From Patiria pectinifera (Eukaryota; Echinodermata; Asteroidea; Valvatida; Asterinidae): a stretch of 64,000 nucleotides of DNA. This document shows, one piece after another, positions 1 to 13,600 of this stretch (positions are counted from its first letter, which is position 1; each line of letters begins with the position of its first letter). A program made the position numbers and the translations under genes. The notes below the pieces were generated by a model. That model made no database searches. It worked only from the letters and a program-made list of their open reading frames with translations, and was not told the DNA's origin. The stretch covers positions 30,320,392-30,384,391 of the forward strand of contig CM057142.1 of the NCBI GenBank assembly GCA_029964075.1. Direction: 5' to 3'.

Positions 1-449
1 GTCGGGGATTGTCACTTAAATTTTGCCCGAGGGGTGGGGATATTTTCCCTTCAAAAGTGACAATCCCCACGTCTTGGGTGGGGGAAGCCCGGGGGGGGGG
101 GGTGGGGGAAACAATTGATAGGCGCATTAGTAGCTTGCTATACACCCCTCGTCAGACATGTTTTGTAATCACTTCCAAAATTATTTTCTTCTGGTGTTAA
201 TTTTTCGGTGGTTTTCAGGAGGAAACTTCTGGTAAAAAGGAATGATGGATAGGTTTTGTGATAATTATAAGCTACTTGACCAAAACGGTCGAAATGGTTT
301 GTTTTCACTTCTTTTCAATTCGAGAATGGATTGTTAATTCAGTTCCAGAATGGGTTGTTACAGAGTACAGTGATGTGTTGTTCCGTTTAACATGTTAAGA
401 AGTACAAAGTACAGTTCGTTTTTTTTACTAACAACATCTGCAGGATTCA

Positions 450-1112
450 TGAGTCAAAAGAAGCGGAACCCACACCCCCAAAATTATATTTCATATTTTA
501 AAAAAAACATGCAGCACCAAACATAATAATAACTTGAAAGCCAATTTCATAAGCTACTTTTAGATGGAAAAAACACTGAAATTGCTCAATCCGTTCAAAG
601 AATATCACCATTTAAACACAATGACCCTAACACCTCTTTCGTCCAAAAATGCGATTTCAAGAATCGTCGTCACAATTGTCTTCAAATATCACCAGCGATA
701 AAACCTCAGTTTAAAAGTTTAAAATATTCAACAAAATCCTTTCGAAGGCCCGCGTCTATTCCTAAAAGTAGATTTTTTACTGTTTGCCTAAACAGGGTTG
801 TTAATAAAGATATTGTGTACTACAGTTGTTAACAAATGCTGAAACAAGTATAAACAAGTATTCTGCGTCATTTTCTTTGTTGTTCCAACAGTCAGAATAC
901 ACAATAAACTCCTTTTTTTGGACGAAACATGTTTTAGGGTCATTGCGTATAAATGGTGATATTCTTTGAACGGATTGTGCAATTTCAGTATTTTTTTTCT
1001 CCACAGTTATTTTATGAAATTGGCTTTCCAGTCATTATTATGTTTGGTGCAACATGTTTTTAAAATATGAAATATACTTTGGGGCGTTTGGGTTCCGTCT
1101 TTTTTTGACTCA
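450..1112. mobile_element. Long-TIR non-autonomous DNA transposon
   Basis: About 200-bp inverted termini (450-650 and 911-1112), outermost GAGTCAAAAGAAGCGGAACC against GGGTTCCGTCTTTTTTTGAC. TIR divergence of perhaps 10-15 percent suggests an old copy. No ORF of note; superfamily not assigned. Confidence 0.75.
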
Positions 1113-1370
1113 CCATGTATGTACAATACTGAAGCGGTTATTGACGTCATGAAACAAATTCACCATATTTGAAAAGTGGGCAATTTTTACGATTTCCGGC
1201 ACAATGAACGTTTGCCGTGGCGTCATTAATTCGCGCTGACGTTCACATTCGCGCCAAAAAAATGAACCGTGCACCTTTATTTATGCACATCAGCTATAAT
1301 ACTATGTCAGTGACGATCAATTTAGTTGACAGATGGTGAATACGGGAAACTGAATTTGCATACGAACTCT

Positions 1371-1422
1371 TTAGTTATTTATTTATTTATTTATTTAATT
1401 TATTTATTTATCTATTTATATG
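1371..1422. repeat. (ATTT)n microsatellite
   Basis: About a dozen ATTT units with minor interruptions. Confidence 0.9.
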
Positions 1423-1644
1423 TATTTTACATCTTCCGACATTAAAAATTGTGATAAAATGAGCAACAGGTGTCAAGGAAAAAACAAAAGTATAAAACTG
1501 GCATCAAAATTATGCGTCCACCCAGACCCCTGTTTAAAAGAAAAAAAATATTAAAGGATAATTGCATAGTTGAAAAAATACAAATCGCCAAACAACTATC
1601 GCCAAGGCTGCAGCCTTATGAGGGTCATTCCATAAATTTGGGGT

Positions 1645-1845
1645 CCAGTTTTTGTGTGTCCCTGTTACATCTGACACGCATAAGATTTTGTAATTCAGGG
1701 TACATTCTTTAATGCCTTCTACCTCCAAGAGTGATTATGTAAAGCAAAGTACCTCCTGCCAAACAATTTTTTTTAAAAATAGTGCGAAGTCAATATTAAT
1801 GATATGGCAAATTATAGGTCAGGTGTAACAGGGACACAAAAGAAT
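1645..1845. repeat. Short inverted-repeat element
   Basis: TTGTGTGTCCCTGTTACATC (1645-1668) faces GGTGTAACAGGGACACAAAA (1822-1845): a probable small MITE. Confidence 0.5.
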
Positions 1846-2545
1846 GTCACACTTCGTCACCGTCACCACGAAGAACACTAACATCGAAAAATCGATATTT
1901 TGAGATTTCGATTTGTTTTCCTGATTTGTGATTAATTACGCGTAAACATTGTTAGAAACAAACTACTCCCGATGAATTTAATTCTATATATTCAATACTT
2001 ATAACTGTCTATTTGGAAATATTTGCTGAATTCCTATTGTATTATTTGTTTATAGTGTATAATTGAGGATTACATTTAAAAACACTTGTTAGTATATAAC
2101 TTGTTAATTGTATGGGTAAATAAAACATTTCTAAATGCTGCTGGTAGTAATTTCAAATATTAGTGGCGGAGTAACATTTACATATTATGTGGATCCTTGG
2201 AATACCACCTCCTCACGTACAGCGAAGGGATAATATTATTACGCATTACACTTTATTCACACAATTGAAGAAGAAAAAAAACGATGGTAATCTAGCTCTG
2301 TGTACAAATATCATCGCCGAACAAGTTGTTCGTTTTGTCTTTTTTGTCGTATTAAGTATTCATCCTCTACCTGATTCGGAGATATGGGCCTAGACCTAAC
2401 TATATGGCGCATATAAAATATTTATATGCATATTATAACAGTCGGCCATGTCACGGTCCGCTAATTAGTTGCACATCGGACTTTGCATGCATTAATTTAA
2501 AGTTTCTTAAAACGTGGTGTCAAAGCTCAAACCAGGAGAAATACC

Positions 2546-2710
2546 GGGTGAGTCAAAAAAGCGAAACCCAAGTGTTGGGACTATTGTTTTAGTGAAGTTC
2601 TGCATGTAGCACTTTCGAAATTTAGGATATGAAAGCCCAATTCATAAGCTTTCTTTTAGTACAAGAATCATTCAAATCACTCATGTACTTTTTAAGTTAC
2701 GGAGGTTTAA
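2546..2710 (+). mobile_element. Partial copy of the GAGTCAAAA-TIR element
   Basis: GGTGAGTCAAAAAAGCGAAA, then GAAAGCCCAATTCATAAGCT parallels the 450-bp element's left arm. The right end is missing. Confidence 0.5.
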
Positions 2711-2760
2711 ACACAACCACCGTTTTAAACCTCTGTCCACGGATCACAAGAAAGATGTGC

Positions 2761-2829
2761 GTTCTTTCAGCAAAACGAAAACAATTCACACACATCCGTA
2801 TGTGATTTGTTTTCGTTTTGCCGAAAGAA
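2761..2829. repeat. Hairpin, about 30-bp arms
   Basis: GTTCTTTCAGCAAAACGAAA faces TTTCGTTTTGCCGAAAGAAC. Confidence 0.8.
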
Positions 2830-4635
2830 CACTAACCTGATGCTTGTGTCCCCAAGCCTCTGAAGCAAGACACTTGACGCAAACGGAGGCCCGACCTCCC
2901 TAACGAGGAGTGTTATAGGCCTGTATGAGCCTTCACTGACACGTGGGGTTGGTGGGTTGTTTTCCGTGCGGATCAAGAGCAAGATCCAAAACAGTAATCC
3001 TTAGTTCTCCTGTTGACAAGAAAAAACTCAAGAGGAGAGGGATCGGTTTATTGGCTATTTGTTTTTAAAATACAGTTCCCTCCCAAACAGGAATATCAAA
3101 CTCATTTTTTTTCTGATATGCGTCCGTCAGAAGGGAGGGCTAGTCTGATCAGATCAGAGTATTTTTCCTTTTTCTTTTTCCTTCTGCCTCTCACGCGATC
3201 TGGCGATGTGACAGCGACACTTATTCATTGGGAAACCGGATATTGTTACAGGCGCATTGTAGGTTTAGCTTGATATATGCATTACCTCAAGTAAGTGCAC
3301 TGTTGAAGGCCTTAAGGCCAATAATATTATTCACTTTGACATCAAAGCTGCATCTATCTGTTAAATCCGACATGGCTTAATTGAAATGCAAGTGAGAAAA
3401 GGTGGCTGAAACAGCGCCATATCATCACAAACTTTGCAGACTTTTAAAATTTAGTGTCACTTCTACGGAGAGGGTCAGGGTCTGCCAGTCACAGTCTTGT
3501 GGGCATGCACATCACTACAAAATATTTGCAATCCCAATAATAGCCATCAGCAACCATGTTCAAATCATTTGCTGCTTGATCTTGGGTTATTCGCTTGGGC
3601 TGTTCCTGTCCCACAGAAACCGCCGGTAAGTATAGTCCGGTTTGACTTGGGGGGGTCCGGGCCTCACTGCGAGTAGTACACTCACGAGGCCCCCTTCAAT
3701 GGAGAAGCCATGTACGCGATATAAAGCAACTGTCCCGTGAGGATTATAGCTAGCACAACGGCTATCGCCATTGAGGGGGGGTGGGGGCCTTTGTGATATA
3801 TTTGATATATTTGACAGCGTGCTCAGATAGGTCTATAAGTAACAATGATACTATTGATGACTTTGAAGCCCCTATAATTATAGTGGGGACTTGTGATGGA
3901 CTCGCGTACGTTTGTGTTATTGTTTTGGTTTTGATTTTTGATTTTTGTTCAAATTAGGTATGCGAGTTCGGGTTGGTCAGAGGTACGTCTTTGCTTTATT
4001 CTGGTTTTATGTTGGCTTTTGTGTATTTTTTTATTTTAGTGTTCAGTATTGAAGTTACCAATAAAATAATGTAGGCCTACATCATAACATACCGAAACAA
4101 AAGTGTTAGTGTTGGTATTGCCAATAATAATGCACCTCGTCACATATACCGAATTAAGCCAAAGTGATTGGTGTCAAGAATGTCGTACCATATTAACGTT
4201 GCTATAGTGCGCCGTGGAAAATCTTATAATTTCTCCCGGTTTTCGCTTCATGTCAGAAAACCATCGAAGGTGAAAAGGGACTGGATTTTGCTTATGGCCT
4301 CGCGGGGATTGGCATCAGTCGTTGTGGTGAGTGAATACGGGGAAGGTCCCGGTAATTTCATTTCATAAGATTTTAAAGATGTTATATAGTAAATGTGCCG
4401 ATGCACACTCATTTCCAAACCGCGCTCTCTGCAAACCCTCCCTATATTATATAGCAACAATTCTAGTCCCCATGTCACACAGAATCAAGCAATGATACAA
4501 CAGTGACAATTACCCTACAACAATTTCAACACATTCTTCTACAGTTCTTTTTTTTTCTCTTCAATTCACTTGAAAACTGTCCTTACTACTTAGACCAAAA
4601 AAAATTCCACCTAAAAGAGAACTTCTCTCCAGGCT
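2830..4635. other. Intergenic, nothing recognised
   Basis: AT-leaning unique sequence with a few G/C homopolymer runs. No supported gene on either strand. Confidence 0.6.
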
Positions 4636-5580
4636 TTGTCCATACTGCAATGCACCAGCTTCAATGTTTTCAGCCTATCCCATTGGTCATGTCGCTGTAT
4701 ACTCTTGGCATTTATTCGGTGTTTCCCCAACCTTGTTTGTGTGTCCAAAAACCATCCTGGTGATCCTTCTGTCCCTGAATGCTGTGCGGCCTTGCCTTCT
4801 GTGGTGCGCCATGCACCAGCGGATTCCCCATCTTCAGCAGACTTGCCTTCTTTGGTGCACCCTGCACAGGCGGATTCCTTCTCTTCGGGGCCTTTGCTTC
4901 GAATTCTGTGGTGCACCCTCCACCGGCTGATTTCCTGTTTTTGTCCTTGGTGCAATGCACCAGCTTCAATGTCTTCAGTCGAGGTCACAAGTGATGTCGC
5001 TGTACTCCTGGCATTTGTTCGGTGTTTCCCCAACCTTGTTTGTATGTAATATCTGTCCCAGAGAATTCTGTTCCTGAAGTCTGTGCGGAATCCCCTACTG
5101 TGGTGCACCCTTCGGTGTGCTCTGCACCGGCGGATTCTCTGTCTTCAGCAGCCTTGCCTTCTTAGATGTGCCCTGCACTGGCGGATTGCCTGTCTTCGCC
5201 GGACTTGCCTTTTGTGGAGCGCCCAACACCAGTAGTCCCTGTCTTCAGCATGCTTTGTGCATGGTGCGTCCTACACAAGTGGATTCCTACTGTTTTGCGG
5301 CCTTGCCTTCTGTGGTGTGCCCTGCACCAGTGGATTCCCTGTCGATGTCTTCATTCAACAGCCTTGCCTTCTGCCCACGCCCTGCAGAGGCAGATTCCTT
5401 GTCTTTGGCAGCCTCATGCCTTCTAGATGGTTTGCCCTGAACCGGCGGATTCCCTGTCTTCGGTAGCCTTGCCTTTTGAGGTGCGCCCTGCACCAGCGGA
5501 TTCCTTGCCCACGGAAGCCTTGCCTTCTGGGTACCCCCTTCACCGGCGGCCCGGGACTCCCAGACCTTGATGCTCCCTGC
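4636..5580. repeat. GC-rich compound minisatellite, about 51-bp period
   Basis: Degenerate tandem units around CCTTGCCTTCTGTGGTGCRC, CCTGCACCRGCGGATTCC and CTGTCTTC. Unit starts at 4793 and 4844 are 51 bp apart. A longer block (4640-4745) recurs at about 4945-5047, so there is a higher-order repeat. Since 51 is divisible by three, reading frames stay open on both strands with 17-residue repeats (FCGAPCTGGFPVFSSLA-like on +, GNPLVQGAPQKARLPKT-like on -). Confidence 0.85.
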
Positions 5581-6302
5581 ACCAACGGGCCTGTGCCTTC
5601 TGTGATGCATCCTGCATTGAGGGGTCTGCGGTAGCTGTTGGCCTACTGTTCTCCTCCCTGTCATCGCACTGGCATTCTGCGGGGGCATTGCTTTTGGCGG
5701 TGCAGCTTTCGAAGGTGGATAGTGCCACTCTGGCTTGGTTTTGCCAGGTGCCATCACCTGAGTCGGCAGCATTGCTTGCTCCGGCAGGCGGCTGCTTTCG
5801 TCGGTGGATAGTGCTGCTCTGGGTGGGCTAGTCACCAGAGTATGAAGGTCAGCGTCTTGTGGTTGACTGTTCGAGGTCAGTACCTCAATCAATGAGTTCA
5901 GTGTGCTCCAGCTGCCGCAGACCAGATTGTATCAGACGTCCACAATGGTAGAGCTATCGACGTGCAGCTGATGTCCTGAGTATAGTTGGATCAGGGCTGG
6001 AACTCATTGCACCCGCGAACCTCGATCCGATAGGTAGCCGCCATATTCGACAATATCACAGGACGCGGCACCCCGTCAACAGCAGTGCTATCACCACTCG
6101 CAGTGGTCTCCCTGTGGTCTCCGCATCCACGCAACAAATGGGCCTATCAGCGCCAGTGACCCCTGGACCGCAGAACGGGGTTGCTCGATCAGCATTTACC
6201 CGCACTCTGATCCATACTGGCAAAAAGTCACCACAACTGCACATCTTCCAAGATGGCAATCATTTGACCCAAACATTTGTTTGGTACACATCAACCGCTG
6301 AT
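5581..6302. other. GC-rich flank of the minisatellite, coding status unclear
   Basis: The minus frame stays open from about 5890 through the repeats (Pro/Ala/Ser-rich), but no domain, splice pattern or start context supports a gene. Confidence 0.35.
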
Positions 6303-6310
6303 CATGTGGC

Positions 6311-6498
6311 CAGTGGCGTAGCCACAGGGGGGAGGCGTGCGGACAGCCCCCCCCCATGAAACCTTGTCGCCCCCCCCCCCACCTAGTCGCCCCCACTGAG
6401 ATTTTGAGTTTCTAAAAATATTATCATTGATCTACATGACGCCCCCATGAAATGTTCCAGCCCCAGCCCCCAATGAAAAATTCCTGGCTACGCCACTG
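6311..6498. mobile_element. hAT-type MITE with perfect 8-bp target duplication
   Basis: 188 bp with TIRs CAGTGGCGTAGCCA / TGGCTACGCCACTG and target duplication CATGTGGC at 6303-6310 and 6499-6506. An 8-bp duplication and CAGTGGCGTAGC ends are hAT hallmarks. The interior is C/G-tract rich. Confidence 0.93.
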
Positions 6499-6506
6499 CA
6501 TGTGGC

Positions 6507-7056
6507 CCTCGAGTTCCAAGCGGTACGGTACGAGGAATATATATTGGCTGATCCGCTAATCTGCTGTAGTGTACAGGAGTTTTCCAACTTCCGAATGTAA
6601 ATCATGACTTCGCATTTTTAAATGGCATCCACGATTTCAGCGAAGGTTGTGCACTTCGTTCTTTTTCAGTCGTGTTGCAAATAGCATTGAGAAGAATATT
6701 ATCTCACAACTGCCACGTGATTTGTGACGTATGCTATGCCGCGGGTCCTTAATTGGTTATTATCCGTCGGCAAAACACAAACAGAAAACTACGCACAGAG
6801 TATCGTACAATATGAAACCGTCACTCTGATTTATTCATCCTAACTAGCTCAGCAAGCTTGGCACATCCGGCCAACCTTTGCTGCCAAGAATGAATAAAGA
6901 TACCCACTTTAATTGAGAAATTCTATGTAACTATAGGCCTATGCAAGCGAGTTTCAGGCTGGGCGCGTCTCCGGAGCTGTAACAGAGTTCACAGTTAAGG
7001 GGCTCCGACGGTGGTCCAGCGTTGTTCCGGCGGAGTCTACAGCCAGCTCAGTACTG
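6507..7056. other. SLC30A6 upstream region, no gene seen
   Basis: Unique sequence leading to the palindrome at 7057; may hold distal promoter elements. Confidence 0.4.
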
Positions 7057-7136
7057 TATGGTGTTCTATAGACGCCAAATCTGCGTCGCGTCGTGCTTTC
7101 ACGTCGACGCAGATTTGGCGTCTATAGAACACCATA
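7057..7136. repeat. Perfect 32-bp inverted repeat with 16-nt loop
   Basis: Arms 7057-7088 and 7105-7136 are exact reverse complements (TATGGTGTTCTATAGACGCC and so on). It lies about 330 bp before the SLC30A6 start codon. It could be a small fold-back transposon or a cruciform-forming element. Confidence 0.9.
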
Positions 7137-7408
7137 AATTTGAGAGGGCAAGGGGAATGAATAAAAAAGAAGCCGGTTAGCCATTGACTTCTCTGCATAA
7201 TTTAAGATAATAAGTGTCACGGCAGCCCCGCGGCCGGCAATATTATGTCTGCCATTTCGCTGCCGTTTCGCTCGCTCCTAGCTGGCCCTGTCGATGTCGT
7301 CTACCGTATAAAAATGGATTTGCGCCCTCTTGTGGTGATTTTGTTCTTACCGCTTTTATTAAAGGGCTTTAATCATTGGCGCTCAATATTGACGTTCCGT
7401 TCTTTTGA

Positions 7409-7472
7409 CCAATCAATTTACACAGACTATCGTTCCATGTCTGATGAGTCATCAATGAAAGATGGCGGCGCC
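7409..7472 (+). promoter_or_regulatory. Probable SLC30A6 core promoter: CCAAT box and YY1-like site at the start codon
   Basis: CCAATCA at 7409-7415 is followed by AAGATGGCGGC overlapping the ATG. This is the exact form of the vertebrate YY1 motif, which is typically found just downstream of TATA-less transcription starts. Binding is an inference. Confidence 0.4.
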
Positions 7473-7690
7473 CACGTCCGCCAGAACAGAAGTTTCCACG
7501 TTGGAGTCCGAAAATGATCACTTCCGTGAAAGATATGCCCCTAAAATGGCCCAGACTGCAACGAGATTTTACCAGAGACCCGACAGTAGTAATTTCACCC
7601 AACCTTTAAAACGAGACGCCTTCAAAATTGACATAGACGCGTATGACACGTCGATGGATATAGCTCCGACGTCTTCGAGTGCGACGTCAG
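7462..7690 (+). CDS. SLC30A6: SLC30A6 coding exon 1
   Basis: Residues 1-76, a polar N-terminal extension (starts MAAPTSARTE) that I do not recognise from vertebrate ZnT6. The exon ends in phase 1 before GTAAGC. The ATG sits in a YY1-like AAGATGGCGGC context; in-frame ATGs downstream could be used instead. Confidence 0.8.
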
Positions 7691-10600
7691 GTAAGCCAGC
7701 CAACCAAATATGCCATATGGCGATCGTGTAGTGCAGGGCCCGGTTCCTATAAAAGGATAAGGGAACAAAATCCACTTTAAAATTATTGGACCTATCAAAC
7801 TAGTTAGCAACATTCTCAATAAACAGGTGATAGAGCCTAGGGCAGGGTTTTGATTTTTTGAGCATGTTGAGGGAAATTTGGGGGTAAAATGACGATGACA
7901 TTGACAGCGCAGCGACAACACGCTACCCGAAAATAAAGATGGCGATCACCGCGCGATGTACAAGTGCAAGGCACAAACCGCACAGGAAAATCGTGATTTC
8001 TACCCCAAGAATCAGAATTGCAAAAGGGTGTCATTAGACATGTTAGAATTGAGAAAAGTCTGCTTTTGATTGTAATTTACGTAAAGGTGATTTTTGAGCA
8101 ATAACAAACATGTTGACTCTAATTTGATCAAAACAAAACAGGGGCCCTACACTTCACGATCGCCATTTATTTATTACTATTTATTTATTAGGCCCTAGAT
8201 CATTTCTCAGGCACGAGACAATTTAAATATAAAAATATATGACAGTTTTAAAATTCAATTCCATAAAATTTGCTAGACACGACAATTTTTATGTAATTGA
8301 ATAACTGTCAAGTGTCTTATAACCATAACTATGGCTAGCCTATGCCTGCCAACTATGGCTAGCCTATGCATGCCAACATACATGACATTAGTCCGAGTAA
8401 CTTGGACCCAACTAAACGCCTTTTTAACATTCGGACATGGTCTGGCGAGTGGCAATAGTAGTAGGCGCCTAATAGTAGGGTTCAAGCTAATCCGTATATG
8501 CCAAGCAACACAATTCTGTCATTGACCCAAAAACCCAACACTGCCCAACAAAAACGTCAGATCTCACCCTCAAAACGGCCTCCAAACATGCCAAATAACT
8601 AGATACGCCACCTGAGGTACAAGTAGACATCGTTGACTAAGATGGTTGGACTGAAGTTTACTTACGATCTGGATGAAAAAATGAAATTTCCCATTCAATT
8701 CCGAGAGCTCCCCTCGCGATCGTGAACACGTTTAATTTCTGGCTTGTGTTTGAATTGCGATGTGGTCATCATGCCCAGCGTTCATTCAATGGTCCCCGTA
8801 TCCCGAGTGCGATTCCGTTTTCAAGCGTACGCGATGCATCGATTATGACAATGAGAAGACTGGATCACGTTTGTAAACACAGGTGCATTTTGAACGATAA
8901 TAGGGAGTCGGGAACTAGGGCAGCTTTTATGGAAGGAAACCAGTTCAAGCTAGTTCCCGACTCCCTGTGGAAAGGGGGCATGGTTTTGATTTACTAAACA
9001 AGGACAGCGTCTGAACTGAACTTTTACTGTAAGGGTTTTATTTTTAGGTCCACACAGCAATGCATGCTAAATTTCCTGAAAAGTTGTGTTCCCTGAATTA
9101 GAAATCTAGACTGTTTTCCACTTGATAGGCCTTTGCTATTTATCCTGTAATTTTGTGGGAACATTTTAAGATATTTTGTCTGAAATGACTGTAGGATCTT
9201 GACAGGATAACTGGTCATCAAGAGCTAGGAAAAATTGATATGTCCTGCCTTTTAACCAGGTAAGTAGCGTCCATAGAGAATATCAAGTGGAAAACAGTCT
9301 AGATTTCAAATTCAGGGAGCACAATCTTTTAGGAAATTTTGCACACATTGCTGTATGGCTCACAATATAAAGGAAGTCCAGTATTTTAGATGCTTTGAAT
9401 GGGCTACCTAATGTGGTGCATTTGATTATATTTCAAAAATTTTAAAGTGAACAAGGGAAATTTTAGACACAGATGTCCCAAAATTTCCTTTGGAAAATAC
9501 ACGGAAACTAGACACATGTAGGAGTCCCCAATTTAATTGATCTCAGTTGGTGTTAGTACCCACAGGTAGGTATATAATTCTAAACCAAAAATGAAGACGT
9601 AAAACAAGCTGAATTTCAAAGCAAAGAAATGCATTTTTTCCACTTGTTTTTCTACAGGTGGCACTGCAACACAGAATACAGAACAAAGTTATCTGGGCGC
9701 CATTCATGTGGCTAATAAATTGCCGCCAATCCCTTTCACTTGTCGTCAAATGCCTTCAAAACCTTTACAACATAAAACACCCCTACATGAATTTATGTGA
9801 TTTCTTTGTTATCATCTCACAGTTTAATGCATTTCACATTAAAAATTTGCCTTGAATATCTCCACTTTCGGTCAGGTTTTGAAAGTTTTAATGTGCAAAT
9901 TAAATGAATGCAAATTACATACAATAATAAAGTCTGTTGTTTCATGTTCATCACAAGACACAAAGTAAGCGATTCATCAATGACTGAATTGGAAATAAGG
10001 ATCATCACAAAATACATAAACAAATTTAAGATTTTTGGTTAGTGTAATCCTGTATTTTTTCCCCTCATGTCTATTTTAATAATGGTGGGTTTTTGTGTGA
10101 TAGATTTACGACAGAGAGCAGTGTTAAATGGAGGGACAAAGGACCACATCACTGGACCAATCCAGCCCTTTGCCAGACCGCAACAAGGAGTCATATCAAA
10201 GCTTATGCAGGAATTCTGGTCTGTGATCGGTGAAAAAGAAGTAAGTGATATCATTCTCCCACTGCAAATTACTTTAACACCAATACTTGCTACTACAGGT
10301 TTTGCTTGTTTATAATCCGAAGTTCCTTGATGCAGTTATTGGTCTCATCTTTATTACAACCCTAACCCCTACATGTACATGCCCTAGTAGTTCCTCAGGA
10401 CTACCCTGCTAAATCCAACAGAGTCCAACCGGAGTTTCCTGCTCGATCCACTGTGCCTCATTTTCAGTTGTCTGCTGAGCCCAACGGAGTCCAACTTGGT
10501 GTTATTATGCGGTTCAGTTGCCTGCTGAATCCAACATTTTGCATCAGGAATGTACACTAGGGGTTAACTGCTCAATCCAACAGGCTCCATTGGGTATATG

Positions 10601-13600
10601 ACTTAGTTGGATCCTGTGGATTCAGCAGGGTTAGGATTTTAACAACAAGCTTTCCAAAACCTTGGGCAAGCCTAACCAATGTTTACACTCGACACAAATC
10701 AACTGTGCAAGGTCTCTGACCTGGAACATTCACACACCAAACTTGCTTTACTGCTTAAGTGGCAGGCTCTTAGGTTTTGTTGTTAGCCCCTAGATAATTG
10801 TGCTCATTAGAAAGTTATTGGGCTTTTTTTAACCTGCAGTTGAAGTATTTTTTTTTCAGAATGCTTCCCTAAACTTGGAGCAAATTGAGGATACAAATTG
10901 CTGTTAATTGCCCGTGTTTGCACTGAGTGGAAATCAGGGCTTTAGCCAGCATTTGAAATGGGTTTCAAACTTTGTCCTGAATTGAAAAAGGGTGTCCAAG
11001 TTGCTTTTATATGTGAACCTCCTTGCCAAATTAAGGCACTTTCAAGTTCGTACGGAAGAAAAAAAACAAAAACAGGGTGTCAAAAAATAGCCTAAAGGCA
11101 GACAGGGCATCCAAAAGTCGCCCAGACACCCATTCGGCTAAATTCTTGTGGAAAATGACACCCAAGATTCTGCAAGGATAAGTAATCATGGCTTGTATGA
11201 TTTGAGGCTTTGCATGGTGGAAATACTAAATAATGAAAGGTTTGCGGAAACACCATGTGCGAATAATTTCTCACTTAAGAGAATGGTTCTGAAAAGAACC
11301 AGAGGTATAAACTCGACGTTCCGGTCAGTAGAGTTTCCTAAACTTTCTTAGAGTTTAGGCACTCTCCTGAAGACAGTCGGAGCATACTGACCGGAACGTC
11401 GAGTTCATACCTCTGGTTCTTTTTAGAACCATTCTCTTAGTTGACAAATTATTCGCACATGGTGTTTCCGCAAACCTTTCATTATTTAATCATGGTTTGC
11501 ATTTTTTGACAGGCAAGGAGGGTGGTCATCTTAGGCATCTTTGACATTGCCTGTATGCTGGTGCTTCTACTGTGGTGCCAATCTACCAATAGCATGGGTG
11601 AGCATTTTCTGTCTGTTATCATTACCCTAATTCCCCAGGTATGTTTGCTAGGACCTGACCTGAATCCCCTAAAATCTCTCACTTTGCAGGAACTTATAAT
11701 TGTACATCTTTTGTACTTTGACATTCAAGGTCCTTCAAAATCCTCCAATTCCGCTCACCTTGGTTGAGTTTAGGAAGATTGGTTTAGGAAGATTGAGCAT
11801 TGGTGGCTTTTGAAGGATTCAGAATTTCACGATCATGATCAAAATGTCCCTAAACAGAACTCAACCCATCAAACCCCAACGGCATGTTTTGTTGGAATCT
11901 GTCAGGATGGGTACAGTACCCCTAAAACTGACAGTCTTTGACATTGGGTTGGCACACCTCCAGAATCAAAGTTGGAAATATGTGTGTTGGAATTCGCAAG
12001 GATGAGGAAGGTTCTTAGTAAATCACCCTAGGGAGTTAGGGTTAATCATAGCACTTGACTGGTATACCTGGACATGAAAAACAATGGTGTTGAAACAAAT
12101 CCAACACTGCCCCCCCCCCCCCACTGTAAATATCAGCACCAAATACATACTGTACATAATATCAGCCCCAATATATGAGTCACTTAGTGTCAAAGGCTAA
12201 GGTTCAGTTCATATTTCAATCGAACGCGAAAAGCAGAGGGAGTTGCCTGACCTTGTTAACAATTTTTAAGTAGGATTATATGAATAGAAGTACACAAAGA
12301 GACAATTTTACAATGTACAATGTAATTCAATTACCTAAATTTTGGTTTCGTGTTTCATATTTCAGCGCTGAGTGCCTACACATACCTGACAGTATGTGAC
12401 CTAATGCTGCTGGTGACTTGCCTAATAACAGTATGGGTGTCTCAACAGAAACCAGTCTCTGTGTATTCATTCGGGTAAGAAATGTCTGTTAACAGTTGAC
12501 TACTTTGTTGTTTGGCATTCAACAAGTGTAAACCATTGTACACCTGATGTACCCCCGTTGACTGTCGTGAGCAGTAGTGCTCTTGGCACCAGGGCTTTAA
12601 ACTTCTGGTTGTGTACAATGTACATGAACATTGAATTTTAGGATATGGGAAGTGTGTATCATCAGTAACAGCATAGCCCTAACAGTCCTGAATCCTCCAA
12701 TTTCAATATGATTTTGCACACCCCTAGGGAGTTAGGGTTAAAAGTGCTTGGTAAAAACCACACAAATTTGTGATATTTGTGAGGAGTTCTGGTAAAATGA
12801 GACACAGTCAGTGGCCGTGTCATGCACACAGCCCTGTTTGACCTCAGTTTCTTGTCCCAAGGTCACACGCACATGGCCCAAAAGTGTACGCGAGATTTTA
12901 CGAGATTTATTCGAGACTACAGAAAAACACGAAAAGTGCCTGGATACATGAACTTCTAATGTTTGGTCCAAATCGCCGGTTGAAAAATGAAGACTTTTGC
13001 GAGATTTCATGATTTGCAATCACATGTACGCGTGTAAACGAACGCAAGTACGCCGACGTACGTTGGCCTGAAAACATTGTGAATAGTACGTGCGAACGTG
13101 CAATTAATGACTTATGAATATTAAGCAGGCCATACTCGAGCTCGTCCAATCAGTGGGCGTATGGGTCACAATGGCGACGATCTTTCCACGTTGTGAAAAA
13201 TGGAAGTTGTTGGAAACATTAGGTGTACATCGAATTCTTAAAATATTAACGACATCACGTTCACGAGATATTTTGTAGATAAAGGTTCATTCTTTCCTTG
13301 ATTACCTCAACATTTCGTCGTTCTCGAAAAAACCCAGAAATTTCATGACCTAATTTTTAGTCGATTTGTCCATGAAATAAAATCGTCAAAATGCATAGAA
13401 ATCCTTTTTTTTTTTTTAGAGAAAAAAAATACCTTGATGGATGTATTAAGTAGGTCTTTAACTACCTAGAACAACTTTGTTTGTTTGGATCGGTTGTGGT
13501 TTGGCATGAAAATTGCAAATTTTCTGAAGCCCTTTTTATGGCCATCGTTCGCTGGCCTCGCGTTGCTGTCAGTTGTGTGGACGAGAAAATAGAGCAGCTA

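Noticed and set aside
11632-12045. Interstitial telomere repeats
   Set aside because: TTAGGG occurs only once at each MITE end, not in tandem.
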